Shown in pieces: positions 9,381 to 21,588 of a stretch of 64,000 bases of DNA. This DNA comes from Eleusine coracana subsp. coracana. Its lineage: Eukaryota > Streptophyta > Magnoliopsida > Poales > Poaceae. The translations under genes were made by a program, and so were the position numbers. Below the pieces are notes generated by a model that was not told the origin of the DNA, did no database searches, and worked only from the letters and a program-made list of their open reading frames with translations. How positions within the stretch are numbered: the first letter of the stretch is position 1; every line of letters begins with the position of its first letter. The DNA is taken from NCBI GenBank assembly GCA_032690845.1, contig CM064417.1, positions 38,012,432-38,076,431 on the forward strand. The letters are read 5' to 3'.

Positions 9381-11730
9381 ATGGCTCAGGCTGCGAGGCT
9401 GAATCTGCGAATGCAGAAAGAGATTAAGCTTCTGCTGAAAGATCCACCTCATGGGGTCTCACTTAATCTTTCTGAAGATGAAAGTGCTTTATCGTCTCTG
9501 TCAGGCATTGAAGCAAGTATGACCTTGTATTTACTATTTGCTTCATTGTTTCTTTAATCAATAGCAAAATTTGGCATTGCAACTTTATTTTTTCCTTGTG
9601 TTACATGTGCATTTCCTACTCAATAAATCCAGGAATTGAGGGGCCTGAGGGAACAGTTTATTCAAAGGGAGTTTTTGTTCTGAAGATCCAAATCCCTGAA
9701 AGGTAAATCATTTGTGGTTCTTACAAAAAGTGGAAAAAAGTACCAAACTCCCTCACCATTATGGATGATTCATGGTCACTCTTTTGCTGAGGTGCAGGTA
9801 TCCTTTTCAACCACCTAATGTGACCTTTGTTACTCCCATTTATCATCCCAATATTGACAATGGTGGACGCATCTGCCTTGATATTCTAAATTTACCACCA
9901 AAGGTAATTGGTGGGAATTAACTTATGTGTAGATGACATTGTAGAGATTTCTTTTTATATGGGACATGACAGTATTGAAATATCAGAAATTCATATTCTC
10001 AAAACTCAGCAACTGTCATATTGATAAGAAATATTACTGCACAGGGAGCCTGGCAACCATCAATCAACATTGCTACCGTTTTGACAAGTATTGGCTTGCT
10101 GCTAAGTGAGCCAAACCCTGATGATGGGCTGATGGCTGAAATTGTAAGCACACTTTGTTTGCAATAGCAGGGTGATTGATTGTACAGTGCTACATAATGC
10201 ACTTTTGCTTCATCACCCAACCATGTTTATTTTTTTCCTTTTTGGTGGGACAGAGTCGAGAATACAAATACAACAGACAGGTTTTTGACGCAAATGCTCA
10301 GTTATGGACTGAAAAGTATGCTAATTCTGCAGCTGTTGGTGCTAGTAATTGGGGTTCTGTAGATGTTACGGTTCTGGTAATGAATATCCTATTTCCATTT
10401 TACTGATGTCATGCTCCAACAGTTAAGTAAAACTTTTCCTGACACTTACGCTTTCATTGTGTTCTGATTTTTTTTTTAGGGGAAGAACACACAAATGGAG
10501 GACATGCAGAACCTAGGATCACTGCCAAATGCTTCTAATAAAGATTGTGAAGGGAAACAAAAAAAGAGGCAGACATTGAGCCAGAAGTTATCTCTGAAGT
10601 CTGAAAGATTTGAAAAGAATACCACTGCTGAGAACCAGGATCCCTTGGTTAGCCACTTGCCATCCATGGCTAGTTCTACATATCCTACTGCATATTTTTC
10701 TGATGTTTCAGGCAAGAATGCCATCTCAGAAAGCATGTCTATCAATGCTACTAGTGGAGTGGTTTCAAAGGAAGAATGTGAAAGAATTAGCAAGAATTTG
10801 CAGTTACCTGGGCAGAGGCTTTCTGTTACATCAGAACGTGAAGGAAAAAGAAAGAAGTTGCAGTTACCTGGGCAGACGCTTTCTGTTACGTCAGTAGCGC
10901 CTAGCCAAAGGAGTGATGGCAATGATATGTTGCCTTGCCATCCTCCGACATCAGTCTCCAATACTATAGATGATGCCATGCAGTCTTCTGATGATTTTGT
11001 AGAGAAAGCTAAGAGTACCAGTGTATCATCAGATAGTTTAAATAAACCATTGGAAGGTAATAGAAGGAATATCAGGACACTTGGTCTGAAGCTGTCACTG
11101 AAATCAGTAAAACCAGAAAAGAGTGATGATCAGAAGGAAAATATGGTTCCAAATCGCATGCCTTTACATTCAACCTTCAGCAATCTTCAGAAAAGGTCCT
11201 TAGAAGATGTTCCAAGCAAGAATTTCAGTGAAGCAGCTACTACTCTCGTTTCACAGAATTCTAGTACCAAGCACCAACTACCAAATTCTCAGTTCGTATC
11301 AAATGACAATTGCAATAAAGGTCACAAGAAGTTGTGCTTACTAAGTAAGAGGTTATCCTTGAAACCTAAGCTTCCTGAAACGGACAGGACCTGTGATATT
11401 GAATCTACATTACCTGCTTATCCTCAAAGTGATGACAGAAAGCTGCCCAGTGATCTGCCATTGTCAGCACCAGTCCTCAAATGTGAAACTGTGGCACCAA
11501 ATGAACTGCTGTTGTCTGTGCCAGTCTTCAAAAGACAACCAACAGCCCTTGGTTCTGCTGATTCACAGAAAGATTTCAACTCAAGCAATCACTCCATCAA
11601 GCAAAGCACAGCTGCTGTTGAGAACGTCGTTGTTTCAGACAGTGAAGATAGTGAAGATGAATGCGAAAGACCTTCAAGATCAAGGCTGTCCTTGATGAGG
11701 AGGCGATTGGCTGGAAAGCTGAGGAACTAA
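9381..11730 (+). CDS. UBC37-like ubiquitin-conjugating enzyme E2 with long C-terminal extension
   Basis: Exons 9381-9516, 9633-9702, 9798-9903, 10045-10143, 10254-10376 and 10480-11730 total 1785 bases and close in frame (594 residues). Residues 1 to about 165 form an E2 fold: the YPFQPPNVTF block, the HPN motif (YHPNIDNGGRICLDIL) and the ubiquitin-accepting Cys95, then PKGAWQPS and EPNPDDGL. The enzyme takes ubiquitin from E1 as a thioester and passes it on with an E3. The rest, all of exon 6, is a 410-residue Ser/Lys-rich, probably disordered tail. It holds about five copies of a short motif around K(L)SLK(S), including two nearly identical units LQLPGQ(R/T)LSVTS. It ends in an acidic patch SDSEDSEDECE followed by a basic RRRLAGK. 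The ordinary UBC core is only about 150 residues, so two thirds of this protein is extension; the plant UBC37 type is known for this. Confidence 0.92.
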
Positions 11731-12575
11731 TTTCACCCTCCAGAACTCTGGTTCTTTCTATGCTGTGTTGTACAGTGTTGGATGATAAGGATGCCTGTTT
11801 CCTCAAGTAAATTCCTTGTCTGTTTGAGGTATATCATGTTATTATGTGTTTTAGAGTACTCTTATGCTAACCCTACCGTGTGCGATGCTAGGATCACAAT
11901 GAAATGGCATCTCTTTTTATTAGAAGCGAAGTTGTTTTGCCTACGGAATTCAGTTTTGGCAGCCACATCGGGACATGCTGCTCATCATCTGTAAACTGGA
12001 CAATTATTAACATCAAGAAGATAACCAACCCCGTTCACCATTTCTCAGTTGCGCATCACCTGAAGTGCTGAACATTTTTTTTTTCTTCATTCACATGCAG
12101 CCGGCTATGTTATTTCAGCATTTTCAACAGCGTGCAAAACGAAGAGTAACAAACGGTGTTAGAACCAAACTGGGTTCATTTCCTCAGTGCCTTGCTTTAC
12201 TTTCTCCAAGGTGCATTACCAATTAACGGTGTACACCATCAACTACCGCTGTGTCTAAAACGTCGGTGCCACCATCACGAAAATCGAGTGGGTGTAACAC
12301 GATGGTCACCAAATGATCTTCACAAGCAGTGACCAAAGTAAACAACAGTCATCACTCTCATCAGGGTCCAGTAGGCGTCTCAATACGTGCCGGTCACCGA
12401 TCGGATGCACATCATCGAAACCGGCAACGGTTCCATTTCGGTGAACACTCCGCGCCGCCCTTGCTTTGCTCCCACTCCCAAAACCCACAAGGCGGTTGTC
12501 CCGCCTTCTGCACGAACCACTTTCAGGGCGGTTCAGTCTTCAAGCATTCCATTGCTCTCTGAACCGGCATTTCCA
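11731..12575. other. Intergenic region between E2 and GEX3-like genes
   Basis: This holds the 3' UTR of the E2 gene (to about 11990) and then the promoter of the GEX3-like gene. Short ORFs here have no recognisable similarity. No clear TATA box precedes the start at 12576. Confidence 0.5.
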
Positions 12576-15500
12576 ATGGCGTCGCGAACGCTGTGGCGCA
12601 TATGCCTTCTCGCGTGCTTCCTGATGATCCACGCCACGCGCTGGGTGTCGCCGGTGGCACTTGAGAGGAAGCTCTACGCCGCCGCTGCCGAGAAAGGTAA
12701 TTGAGTCAGATTTGTCCGCTTCAGCATTATTTGCACCACGCAAGTTTCTGGCATGTATGGTCCCCTGACGTCGACGGTTTCCCTTGCAGGTCAGACGACG
12801 CCACCGGTGGCTGGCCGGCGCCGGCCTTCCCTCTCGACCCCGGTCATCGACCACGACAGCCGTCTCGTCGCCTGCTCTGGGAAGGACCTCCTCGCGTTCG
12901 AGCCGAACGGGTCCGCCGCGTGGACGGTTCCTCTAGGACACCGGTGCAACCAAGGCATCCGTCCAGTCACTGAGCTAGGGAAGGTACTTATCAACCTTGC
13001 TATCAGAATACTCTGCATCTGATGATTACTAAGCATGTTCAGATGTGTTGAACCATAAGTGCATTGTCCACCCTTTCCCATCAATTTAGTTCTGTTGAAT
13101 AATTCATTTATGGTTCAACAAAATGACCTGTTCCGTTTGGCTGTGTAGGTGTATCTGGTGGCAGAAGACAATATCATCGTGGTGACACCGGATAACCTGA
13201 ACAGTGCACATCCACATCGGCGGTGTTGTTCAGTTACAACGCCACGGCGGGGAGGTCAGAGCAGATCATCGGTTTTGCGGTCAGTGGTCGCTATTCGTCC
13301 CTGTTCGTGACCATCAGCAACCGAGGGCTTTTCGTGCTCTCCCTGCACGGGGGCCTCCGATGGAGCCTTGGGCCTGTGCTCGATCGGCGTGGTTACCCTA
13401 TGGGCTGCAAGAAAAACGTCTCCGGCTGCTACTTCGATTCGGCTCCAGTTGTTGGCCACTGCGAGGGGGCTCTTTATGTAAGTTCGCGTTCCATTATTGT
13501 CATTTAGTTATTTTTATTTTTTGTTCTATTTGTCTTGAACCTTGTATCCTAATCTCATTCACCGAACGACCATGCTCTTGTAGATATCAAACACTGAAGG
13601 GCAGCTCTACTCCTTGTCCATTCGTAGCCGACAGTTCAGATGGATCGTGGACTTGAGCTCACTTGACAAAGTGATGACAATTGCGCCAGGGAACTGTGGG
13701 CGCCTATACATCCTCTTTGCAAGAAAGTCCCTTATAGCGGGGCTTGATATTTCCACAGGAAACATTTCATGGCAGCAGAGTATCGGTCCACTAAGTGAGG
13801 AGAAAAGCTTGCCAACTGTGGATTCCAATGGTAATGAATAACAGAGTTCACTACAGCTTCGAACACATTTATGCCATAATGGATTTCATCAGATGCACTG
13901 TTTTTAGGTTGTTAATAACTGATCTTTTTGTTGACTTTGCACACCAAAAGATGCATTGATGCTAACATGTTCAACTGATGTAACAGGTTGGATATCGATT
14001 GGTTCTCTGGATGGTAATCTCTACTCAATTTCTCCTGACGGTGACATCACAAAGTTTCTTCGAGAAACAGCGCAAGATTCAGTGATCCATGCAAGCCCTG
14101 TCCTTGACTGTTCAGGGTTTTCCATGTACGTTGCTCAAACCATAGTGGAGGGAAAATCAAGTCAAAAAATAGGTGAATATACCTATGTATCGTCGATGAA
14201 GAAAAAGCCAAAAAGAGTTTTGTTCAATTTGTTGGCTCCAGCAACTGGAATAATCCACTGGACTGGAAAGTATCCTGGTTTGTTTACTTTTCCTTTTTTC
14301 GCTTTTTTTTATTATTTTTTTCTCAAACATTTGCTTTATCCTTACGATGTGTAAATTAGTTTTGCAATGTTGGTCATGTTAAACTACAAGTACATTAGAT
14401 ATCTAATGAGATGACAATTATCTTGCCAGGGAACTTATCAAATTTGTTGTCCAGTAGTGTCCTTAATGATTTTTTGGTAGATGTGAGAATTCTTCCCACT
14501 GTTCTATCAGCATCGAGTAAGTCTTCCTATACCTCTGGAATTTTTGTCAATTAACGTATCTCCAATAAGCAAATAGCAAATCACATGAAAATTAAATACT
14601 TTAAATCAACTAATTGCAATTCCTTTCCCTCCTGAATTTTCTTGACACAGGGATAGGCAACACCAGGCAGTGCTACTCTAAAAGTGTGATCCTTCTCTAA
14701 AGAATCATGTTTATGTTTGTCATTCCATAGTCATCCTGAGACTTATTTGTTTTGCTAGGGCAAAAGATAGCTTGGACTTGCAGACAATCAAAAGTCAAGT
14801 TTGCTGATCAAAGTGAAGGTCAAAATGATTTCTCTTCTGACGTTGTGTTCAAATTAGTCATTACTGACTGAACAACTTTTTGCCCATTAGGTGATTACGA
14901 CAATCTTCTTGCGCTGATGATCTTCGAATTCGTGGTAATAGCAATAATTGCGGTAGCTGTTTGGTTTTGCTGCGTCTTTTGGGGAAAGAAAAAAATCCAA
15001 GGAAATGGCTTGCATAAATTTCTTGAGAAGAGGGTATGTGCATTGAAATATGCTAAATACATTGATTTCATATGTTCAGTGATTACAAATTTCTACTAGG
15101 TGTCTAGAGCTCACATCCGTACTCTGAAATGCAGGGTTCTCTTCACAGCAAGAGGAGAGTCTTAGGCAAAATGATCTCACATCTAGAGCGCAGTGCAATC
15201 GAAGACGCGTCTTCAAATGAAACTTTGGAACGGCTGGGTGAAATGGTGAAAGCTAAGGAAGGTGTGGAGAGGAAGCTGTACAAATCATACAGCCTTGGCA
15301 GGGACCGGCTAGGTTTGAAGCAAGATCCCTCTATCTTACCGCTATACCATGGCGAGAATAAAAGCCACTCATTTCACAGCTCACAGAAAGAGAGCATTAC
15401 CATCTTTAACGAGTTAAGTGACATCTCTACTTCTGAGGATGGAATAAGTAGCTACTCAAATGACAGTGGGAGCTGCAGTTGTAGTACTACTAGCTCTGGG

Positions 15501-15722
15501 GACATGGAACTCGACGCAATACCTAGGTTAGCAAAAGAGGCTGGACCTTCCAACAATGCAGATGTTGTGGATGCGATGTTTGCTGAGAGGCAAAGCACAA
15601 CAGGTGGTGGCAGTATGTTGTTGGAGAGGGAAGAGTTGTTGAAAATACTGAACAATTCTACACCCAACAAAAGGAGTTTGCTGAGGAGGAAGTCAACGCT
15701 GTCTTCAACTAACAGAAGATAA
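12576..15722 (+). CDS. GEX3: GEX3-like (GAMETE EXPRESSED 3) beta-propeller membrane protein, frameshifted in exon 3
   Basis: Nine exons: 12576-12696, 12790-12983, 13149-13477, 13584-13830, 13987-14277, 14430-14516, 14759-14818, 14891-15033 and 15135-15722. The protein has an N-terminal signal peptide (LWRICLLACFLMI) and PQQ-like propeller repeats (DLLAFEPNGSAAWTV, LFVLSLHGGLRWSLG, LYSLSIRSRQFRWIV, IAGLDISTGNISW, LYSISPDGDI). A single transmembrane helix follows (LLALMIFEFVVIAIIAVAVW, exon 8), then a basic, Ser-rich cytoplasmic tail. In Arabidopsis GEX3 is a plasma-membrane protein of gametes needed for pollen-tube guidance and embryo development. The exons sum to 2060 bases, one short of a multiple of three. 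The reading frame changes between 13203 and 13217 in exon 3 although both sides match the family. Either one base is missing here or the gene is broken; with one more base the product would be 686 residues. Confidence 0.85.
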
Positions 15723-16077
15723 TGTCCATTTCCACTTCTGAAAGTGGCCTTTGACAATTGGTTTGGCCTTACTAAGCACAATAATTCTGTTTCTTTATTT
15801 TCAGGATATTCATTTTGCTGAAGTAGGTGGTTCACTTGTACCTTAATTAAGTCCATTGTATTGCATTCAGCTAGCTTCAGAGGCAAACCTATGCTGCAGA
15901 TTATGTGTTGTCATAAAGCATCCTAAAAATGAAGAAATATAGACCTATGGCAACGTGCACCAATCATCCAATGCGGAGTTGTAATAATTCAAGGTAATGC
16001 ATACAAGACGTTCACAAAATACCATTTCAGTCAGGCATTTTCACAAAAACCTTCCGTGCGAGCTGACTAGGACAGGG
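15723..16077. other. 3' flank of the GEX3-like gene
   Basis: The presumed 3' UTR extends to about 15900, followed by AT-rich spacer leading into the tandem duplication. No coding potential is recognised. Confidence 0.5.
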
Positions 16078-16368
16078 GCAGACATTATCCAACTATGTGT
16101 CCATTCACGAATCACTTTTTCTAATCATGACAAGTAATAGACCCGTTATAGTAAAGCCTCTGGTATCTGCGTGGCGCAGCATCTTACCTAGAGTAGCCTA
16201 GCAGCCTAGCAGGCCAGCTGCGGGCAGACACTAGCCAACTATGTGTCCATTCACGAATCACTTTTTCTAATCATGACAAGTATTAGACCCGTTATAGTAA
16301 AGCCTCTGGTATCTGCGTGGCGCAGCATCTTACCTAGAGTAGCCTAGCAGCCTAGCAGGCCAGCTGCC
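16078..16368. repeat. 146-bp tandem duplication
   Basis: The block containing ccaactatgtgtccattcac and ending cctagcaggccagctgc is present twice in a row, at about 16078-16222 and 16224-16368 (period 146). The copies differ at only a few positions, so the duplication is recent. It lies between the convergent 3' ends of the GEX3-like gene (+) and the kinesin gene (-). Confidence 0.9.
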
Positions 16369-16809
16369 ACTGCGCATACTGTAGTCAATCAGCTGTATAT
16401 CATGCTTAATTTCAACATCTGCAAAGATTAAAGATCAGAAAAATTCCCCTAAGCTGCCACAATGTTTTGGCTTCTGTCATCTTGAACAGTAGCCACTAGC
16501 CAGATGGAAAAAGGGAAAAGGCTACAGCCTGCAGCAAGAGATATTGGAAAACCCAAGGAAATTTTGGGTCATAAATTAAATTTACAAATCAGTTTCTAGT
16601 GTCTATCCTTCCTGACTAAATGTTGTACATTTCAAATAGAATAAAGAAGGCTAAGAAAGAAATCTTCTAGTTCAGCTTACTCAGACAAACTAAACTGAAA
16701 ATAAAACTGGGATACATGATTTCATCTAACTCCAATTAACACAATAAAAATGGTAGGAAACATAATATGAACATCTCTATCTCTTGCTTCAGCTATGCGC
16801 CTAAATGTC
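16369..16809. other. 3' flank of the kinesin-8 gene
   Basis: AT-rich sequence that probably contains the kinesin 3' UTR on the minus strand. Nothing else is recognised. Confidence 0.5.
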
Positions 16810-19800
16810 TTAGTTGATGCCTCGCTCCCGTGCAAACCCCGGCTGAAATGAAGTGAAACACAGTGTGAGGAACAAGAATAAAAAGTAGAGATGCAGCAAT
16901 ATGCTCTTTCTGCTGTTGGAAGCAAGAACTAAAGCTGCTGCTATTATGTGCCACCTTTATACCTGAAGCAACATGGAAGGGGCCTTCTTCGGGGTCTGTT
17001 CAGCTACATGACTGCGAGTTTTTCTTCCATTGGCAGCAAGAACCGAAGGACTATTGCCTCCAAAGTCCCAGAAAGTTCGCTTCTTTGCAGTCGGTGCAGG
17101 TGATGTGAACCGGTGGCTTGGGCTTCTCAGTTCGCCTGTAGCTGATGCATCTCTCTGTGCCTTCCGCAAGCTTGCCCTCGTGACGACTTTTCTCTCAACT
17201 GTGGCCGCATCACAGTTTGAACCCTTCCTGCTGATCAGATCACGTATGAACTCATCCTTCTGCTTGACCTGAAGTATGTGCTCCTTCTTCATCTTCTCAA
17301 TTTCGGCCTCCAATGTTCTCACTTTTCTTTGCAACTCCCTGACCTGTGCGTTGTCGGCTGCAGACCTCTTGGAGTCAGGCGTGCTGAAGCAGTTTCCAGC
17401 CAGTATAGATCGCTTGACCTTTTGCTGGGTCGAACATGGAGTTACAACATGAGACAATGGAGCTGGAGATTGTTGTGGCGAGGAATTGGCAGCGAGTGAC
17501 TGAGCCTGGACAGTCAATAGCTTTTGTTGCTGCTTTACCAACTGCTCCCTGAGCACACTATTTTCCCTCTGCAGCTCCAGTACTAGCTTAGCCTGATCAG
17601 ATTCAGAATTTAGCACATCTAGAACCTCCTCATTCGCAGTGGTAAACGCCTACAAAATCGTAAGATGATTCCACTTTATCATGTGTTCCAGCGGGTAGAA
17701 TGTATAATGTTTTTTGTTAACAAAATGACACATGCAAACCTTTGTTTTTATCTCCTTGGCACGATCAGCCCAGTGAAGTGTATTCTGCGTCTCACCAAAG
17801 GAAATACTAGAGAGGCTAATGTTGGCGATCATAACAGTGTTGCAATATCCTCCAAGAGAATCCTTGAGGAGTTGTGTCAGCTTGGAATTGCGATATGGTA
17901 CGTGCTTCTTACCCTCCACAAGGGCATTGATACAGTTACTGAGGGCAAGAAGAGAGCGGTTAATGTTTGCTCCTTCGATTGACCTCTGTGTGTGTTGATC
18001 AGTTGCTTGAGCTCTTTCTGATCCAGCAAGATCAATGAGAGAGAGCTTCCCAACTCGTGTTACTATGTTACCTCCATCCATGCATCTATATTCTACAACC
18101 ACCTGCAAGGTTTTCAATTTCATGAGTCGTTTTGTTCTCGAAATTATTCAGTGTTGCTTGGACAAGGTCAAGTGTATGCAAGATTACCTGTAGTATTGCA
18201 TGAGAACGAGATGATGTCTCATTTGCTCGTGTTGGCTCAGTTGTTCTATTCTTGTTACCTTGCTGAAGTTTATCCATAACCTACAGAAGAATCATAGATT
18301 TGAGCAAGAAGAGTTATACAGATTTTGCTCAAAAGCCACTGCATAGAGAATCATGCCTAAGAAATAACTCGGTACCTCGTCTGTAGAGTATGCTCTATAG
18401 TGAGTGAGACCAGCAGCAACAATTATCTGAAATGTGACAATAAAAATCTATTAAGAACAGCATTACTAATGAGGCTTAATGCAGCATATGGAAGAGACTA
18501 CACAAATAGCAATGAATATGTATTCAGAGCTGAGACTTTTGTCTACTCCATGTACTTTTCCTACTGAATAGGGTACTAACTAGGACTCACCAACAGTATA
18601 TTTGTCTACTTCTCCTTCTTCCATACAACAGGACTACTTTTTACCATATTATATGCATTGACAGCTAAATTAGGTTCACGGTACAAAATGTTCAGAACTG
18701 ACACATTTGGCTACTCCATGTAATATTCCTTTTTTGGTACAAAACGGATTAATTTTATTACCATCTTATTATTGACAAGTAAGTAGGAATCGCCACTACC
18801 AAATTAAGTACACTGTGCTAAACTTTACTTCATAGTTATGACATGGTTAAGCATTACAGCTCATGTACCTGTTTATCTTCTCTCAGGTGGAGGGGTCTGC
18901 CAGGAGACAGCAAATCCCTCACCGTCTCATTGTAGATCTCAAGGTACGAGAGTTGAATTGAGTGGTTGCCGTCGTAGCTCCTCTGCCTCACCTTGGAGAA
19001 CAGATCCTTGATTGCGAGTACCATTACACCAGGATTTTCCATTGTTCCAAGCATAGTGTAGGTCTTACCGGCTCCTGTGGCTCCATAACAGAACACCGTC
19101 CCATTTCTACCTTGCAAGACACCCTCCACAAGATCTGCTGCTCTGCAGGACCAGAAATGGAGAATAAGATTCACGCAATTTACTGTGGAAGCCTATCAAT
19201 TGCAAATGAGAAATAATGCTGTTGCTGTGATGAATTTTGCGCTGCTATTACCAAACAATACTATCAAATTATGAAGTCCATCAGCAAAGTACATGTGTCA
19301 TCATCAGAGAAGCAAACAATTATATGAAATTTGACGTGAAACAAGGCCTCAAGGGAACAATGCTACTGTAGTATCTGTTAGAAAATTTGTGGGCTTACGA
19401 GGTGCTGTAGACGTCTGCTTGAGTCGTTGAGTCAGGAAAGGCGGAATCGAAGCAGAAATGGCGGCCACGAACGCGCTTCAGACGAAGGTAGTCATTCTCG
19501 GAGGCGAACTCCGTGAGGTAGACGTCCTTGTTGTTGACGATCTTGACGCAGCTCTTCGACTTGGCCTCTTTCTCCTTCCTCGACATCGGCCGCAGCCTCA
19601 CAAACACCTGGATCCGGCTCTCCGCCGCCTCCGCATTGCCGGCCACGGTCTCCCCGACAGCCTTCACCTTGCCGCCAACGGCGCCTCCCAACGAGAGCTT
19701 CCTTGCCGCCGGCGCCGGCATCGATGCCGCTGGAAGAACCGCCACCGTCTTCTTGATGGGGCAAGACATGACGTTGCCGGGGCGGAGCACCACGTTCTCC

Positions 19801-20219
19801 TTCTCCTGCGGCTCCTTGGGCCGCACGAACGGGACGACGTTGTTGGTCTTGGACGGGGCTTGCGCCTGCTGAGGCGCCACGTTTTCCCTCAGCACCGCCG
19901 CGAAGGCGTCGTGGTGGCGGCGCTTGACCCCCTCGCCGTCCGCCTCCGCGGAGTTCTCGTCGTTGGCCACCTCCTCTGCTTTGAGGCACCGAACGCTGCG
20001 GCGGTGCTGCCGCGCGGCGGCCCCGCCCTGAGACGCGGCGACCCGCTTCTTGTGCTGCTCGTAGTCAAGGGTCAGCGCGCGCAGCTTCTCCTTGAGCCCG
20101 TGGTGGTGGTTGTGGACACCCGGCGCCGGCGCCGCCGTGGCAGGGCCCCGGTCCATCGCGCCCGCGCCGTCGCCGCCAAGACGGGCAGGGGTCGCCCGCG
20201 ACCGCGTCGAGACCGGCAT
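16810..20219 (-). CDS. KIN8A: Kinesin-8 motor protein (KIN8A-like)
   Basis: Minus-strand exons 19399-20219, 18869-19142, 18376-18426, 18188-18280, 17740-18102, 16963-17649 and 16810-16842 give 773 residues in frame. A basic N-terminal extension of about 200 residues (MPVSTRSRATPARL, GLKEKLRALTLDYEQHKKR) precedes the motor domain (RIQVFVRLRP from 202). Motor motifs are P-loop GATGAGKT 294-301, switch I NETSSRSHA 402-410 and switch II DLAGSE 437-442. Two coiled-coil stretches follow (LVLELQRENSVLREQLVKQQ and VRELQRKVRTLEAEIEKMKK). Kinesin-8 motors walk to and shorten microtubule plus ends and control spindle length. The alanine-bearing P-loop and motor-near-N-terminus layout with a leader fit subfamily 8. 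If the last intron (donor at 16962, gtataa) is retained, translation stops at 16957 with QV instead of ten further residues, so two C-termini are possible. Confidence 0.9.
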
Positions 20220-20882
20220 CTTCCCCTCAGACGACCAGATCCGGGTGTCACAAGATGATCCGCCTCAGCATCAAACCTTGCAACAGCTCCTCCAAAGATC
20301 CAAGAAACCAACTGGGACGAGCTTTTCTTGAAAATCCCCGCCAAATTCCAGCAAAACGCTCGAACCAGTACACCGAATCGAAGAAATTACTAGGAGGAAG
20401 CCTCGAATTTTGCCAAATTTCTTGGCTCGATGGGGTTTGGGTTTCTTGATCTGGGTGGAGAGAGGCAGAGAGGAAGGACCGAAAGGAGGCGTTCGTCTCT
20501 TGTAACAGTGGGGAGCTGAGGAAAGAGGCGCAGTGGGGGTACCGTCGGATCGTGACGGACGGCGGATGCACGGCCTCGTGTTTCAAATCAGAGAGGAGGG
20601 ACTCGGCTGCAACGGTCGGGTGCGTAGGTTCCTTCGGCTGCGCCCAGGCCACAACGGTCGGGGAGACACTCACTGACGTGCGGGCCCCGCGGACGCCGGA
20701 GCTGCTTCTGTATGGCGTGGTCGTGGGGGGTTTGACTTGACTTGGTATAATCGCGGTGCCATGATGGAATGGCGGATTAGCCGCAGGTCAATCATCATTG
20801 ACGCGTCAGATTAGGAAATGACGAGCTCCGAAAAGATTTCCCAATCCGGTGCTGCCTGCTCCAAAGTTTTTTGATGATCTCA
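20220..20882. other. 5' region of the kinesin-8 gene
   Basis: Sequence upstream of the minus-strand start, holding the GC-rich 5' UTR and promoter. The kinesin and the NIPA-type gene at 21998 are divergent. No TATA box is obvious. Confidence 0.5.
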
Positions 20883-21588
20883 GAGCAACTTCAAGAGTTT
20901 CTGTAAATTGTTATTTTTCTTCAAATATAACTATTTCCTCCCAAAACAAGTCTCCAACAGCCTCTCCAAACGGCTCTGCTAAATGCTGAGCTCTCCAACC
21001 CAGAAGTTTTGCTCGCTAGGATTAGAGAGCAGCGCTCGCTCGCCAACGCCCGTCCATGCGCCTAAATCGCGCGCTCCGGCCCCTGGCTTCCAGTAACGCT
21101 ACGCAGGACTGGACCTTTGGTCACACGGCCTTCTGTTCATTCGGCCCTTGTTCTCGCACATGACGAGCAGCTATGCGGTGCCGTGGCTTGCATTGGGAAG
21201 TGGCGATGCAGTTATGCTATGCAGCGCTGTGTTTGTTGAGGATGACGACGACGAGCGAGGCCGGCAGCTTCAGCTCCATCCAGTACTACTTTCGGAATTC
21301 CACTACACGTAAATTGGTGTGGGAGGATCGTTAAGCATTTGATATTCTATTTATATTTTGTGTCCTTGGCATTCATACATTGCACCGAATTTTTTATGCT
21401 TTTCCAGTCAGCGGTGGCAGATAAAAAAGGCACCCAAATAATGATTGGTTGTTTTAAATATGAAGATCGAAAGTTTTTTTTAGAGAGACTGTTAGATTAC
21501 TCCAGTTTTTTAGAGGTCCTTTTATTTTAAAGAATAGCTAAAATCTGAAAATTTGGAAAATAATTTAGCTAGACTCTTGGAGTTGCTC
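20883..21588. mobile_element. 706-bp non-autonomous TIR transposon
   Basis: The left end GAGCAACTTCAAGAG and right end CTCTTGGAGTTGCTC are inverted repeats with one mismatch. A TCA lies on each side (20880-20882 and 21589-21591) as a likely 3-base target duplication. There is no transposase ORF. The gagcaactccaagag type of end is common in grass PIF/Harbinger-like MITEs, although their usual target duplication is TAA or TTA, so the superfamily is uncertain. It separates two divergent gene promoters. Confidence 0.7.

Noticed and set aside
13202..13232. Possible 30-base intron to repair the GEX3 frame
   Set aside because: Far below the minimum plant intron length, and it would delete conserved residues.
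19458..20258. Plus-strand open frame of 266 codons
   Set aside because: Antisense shadow of kinesin-8 exon 1; Arg/Leu-rich with no domain.
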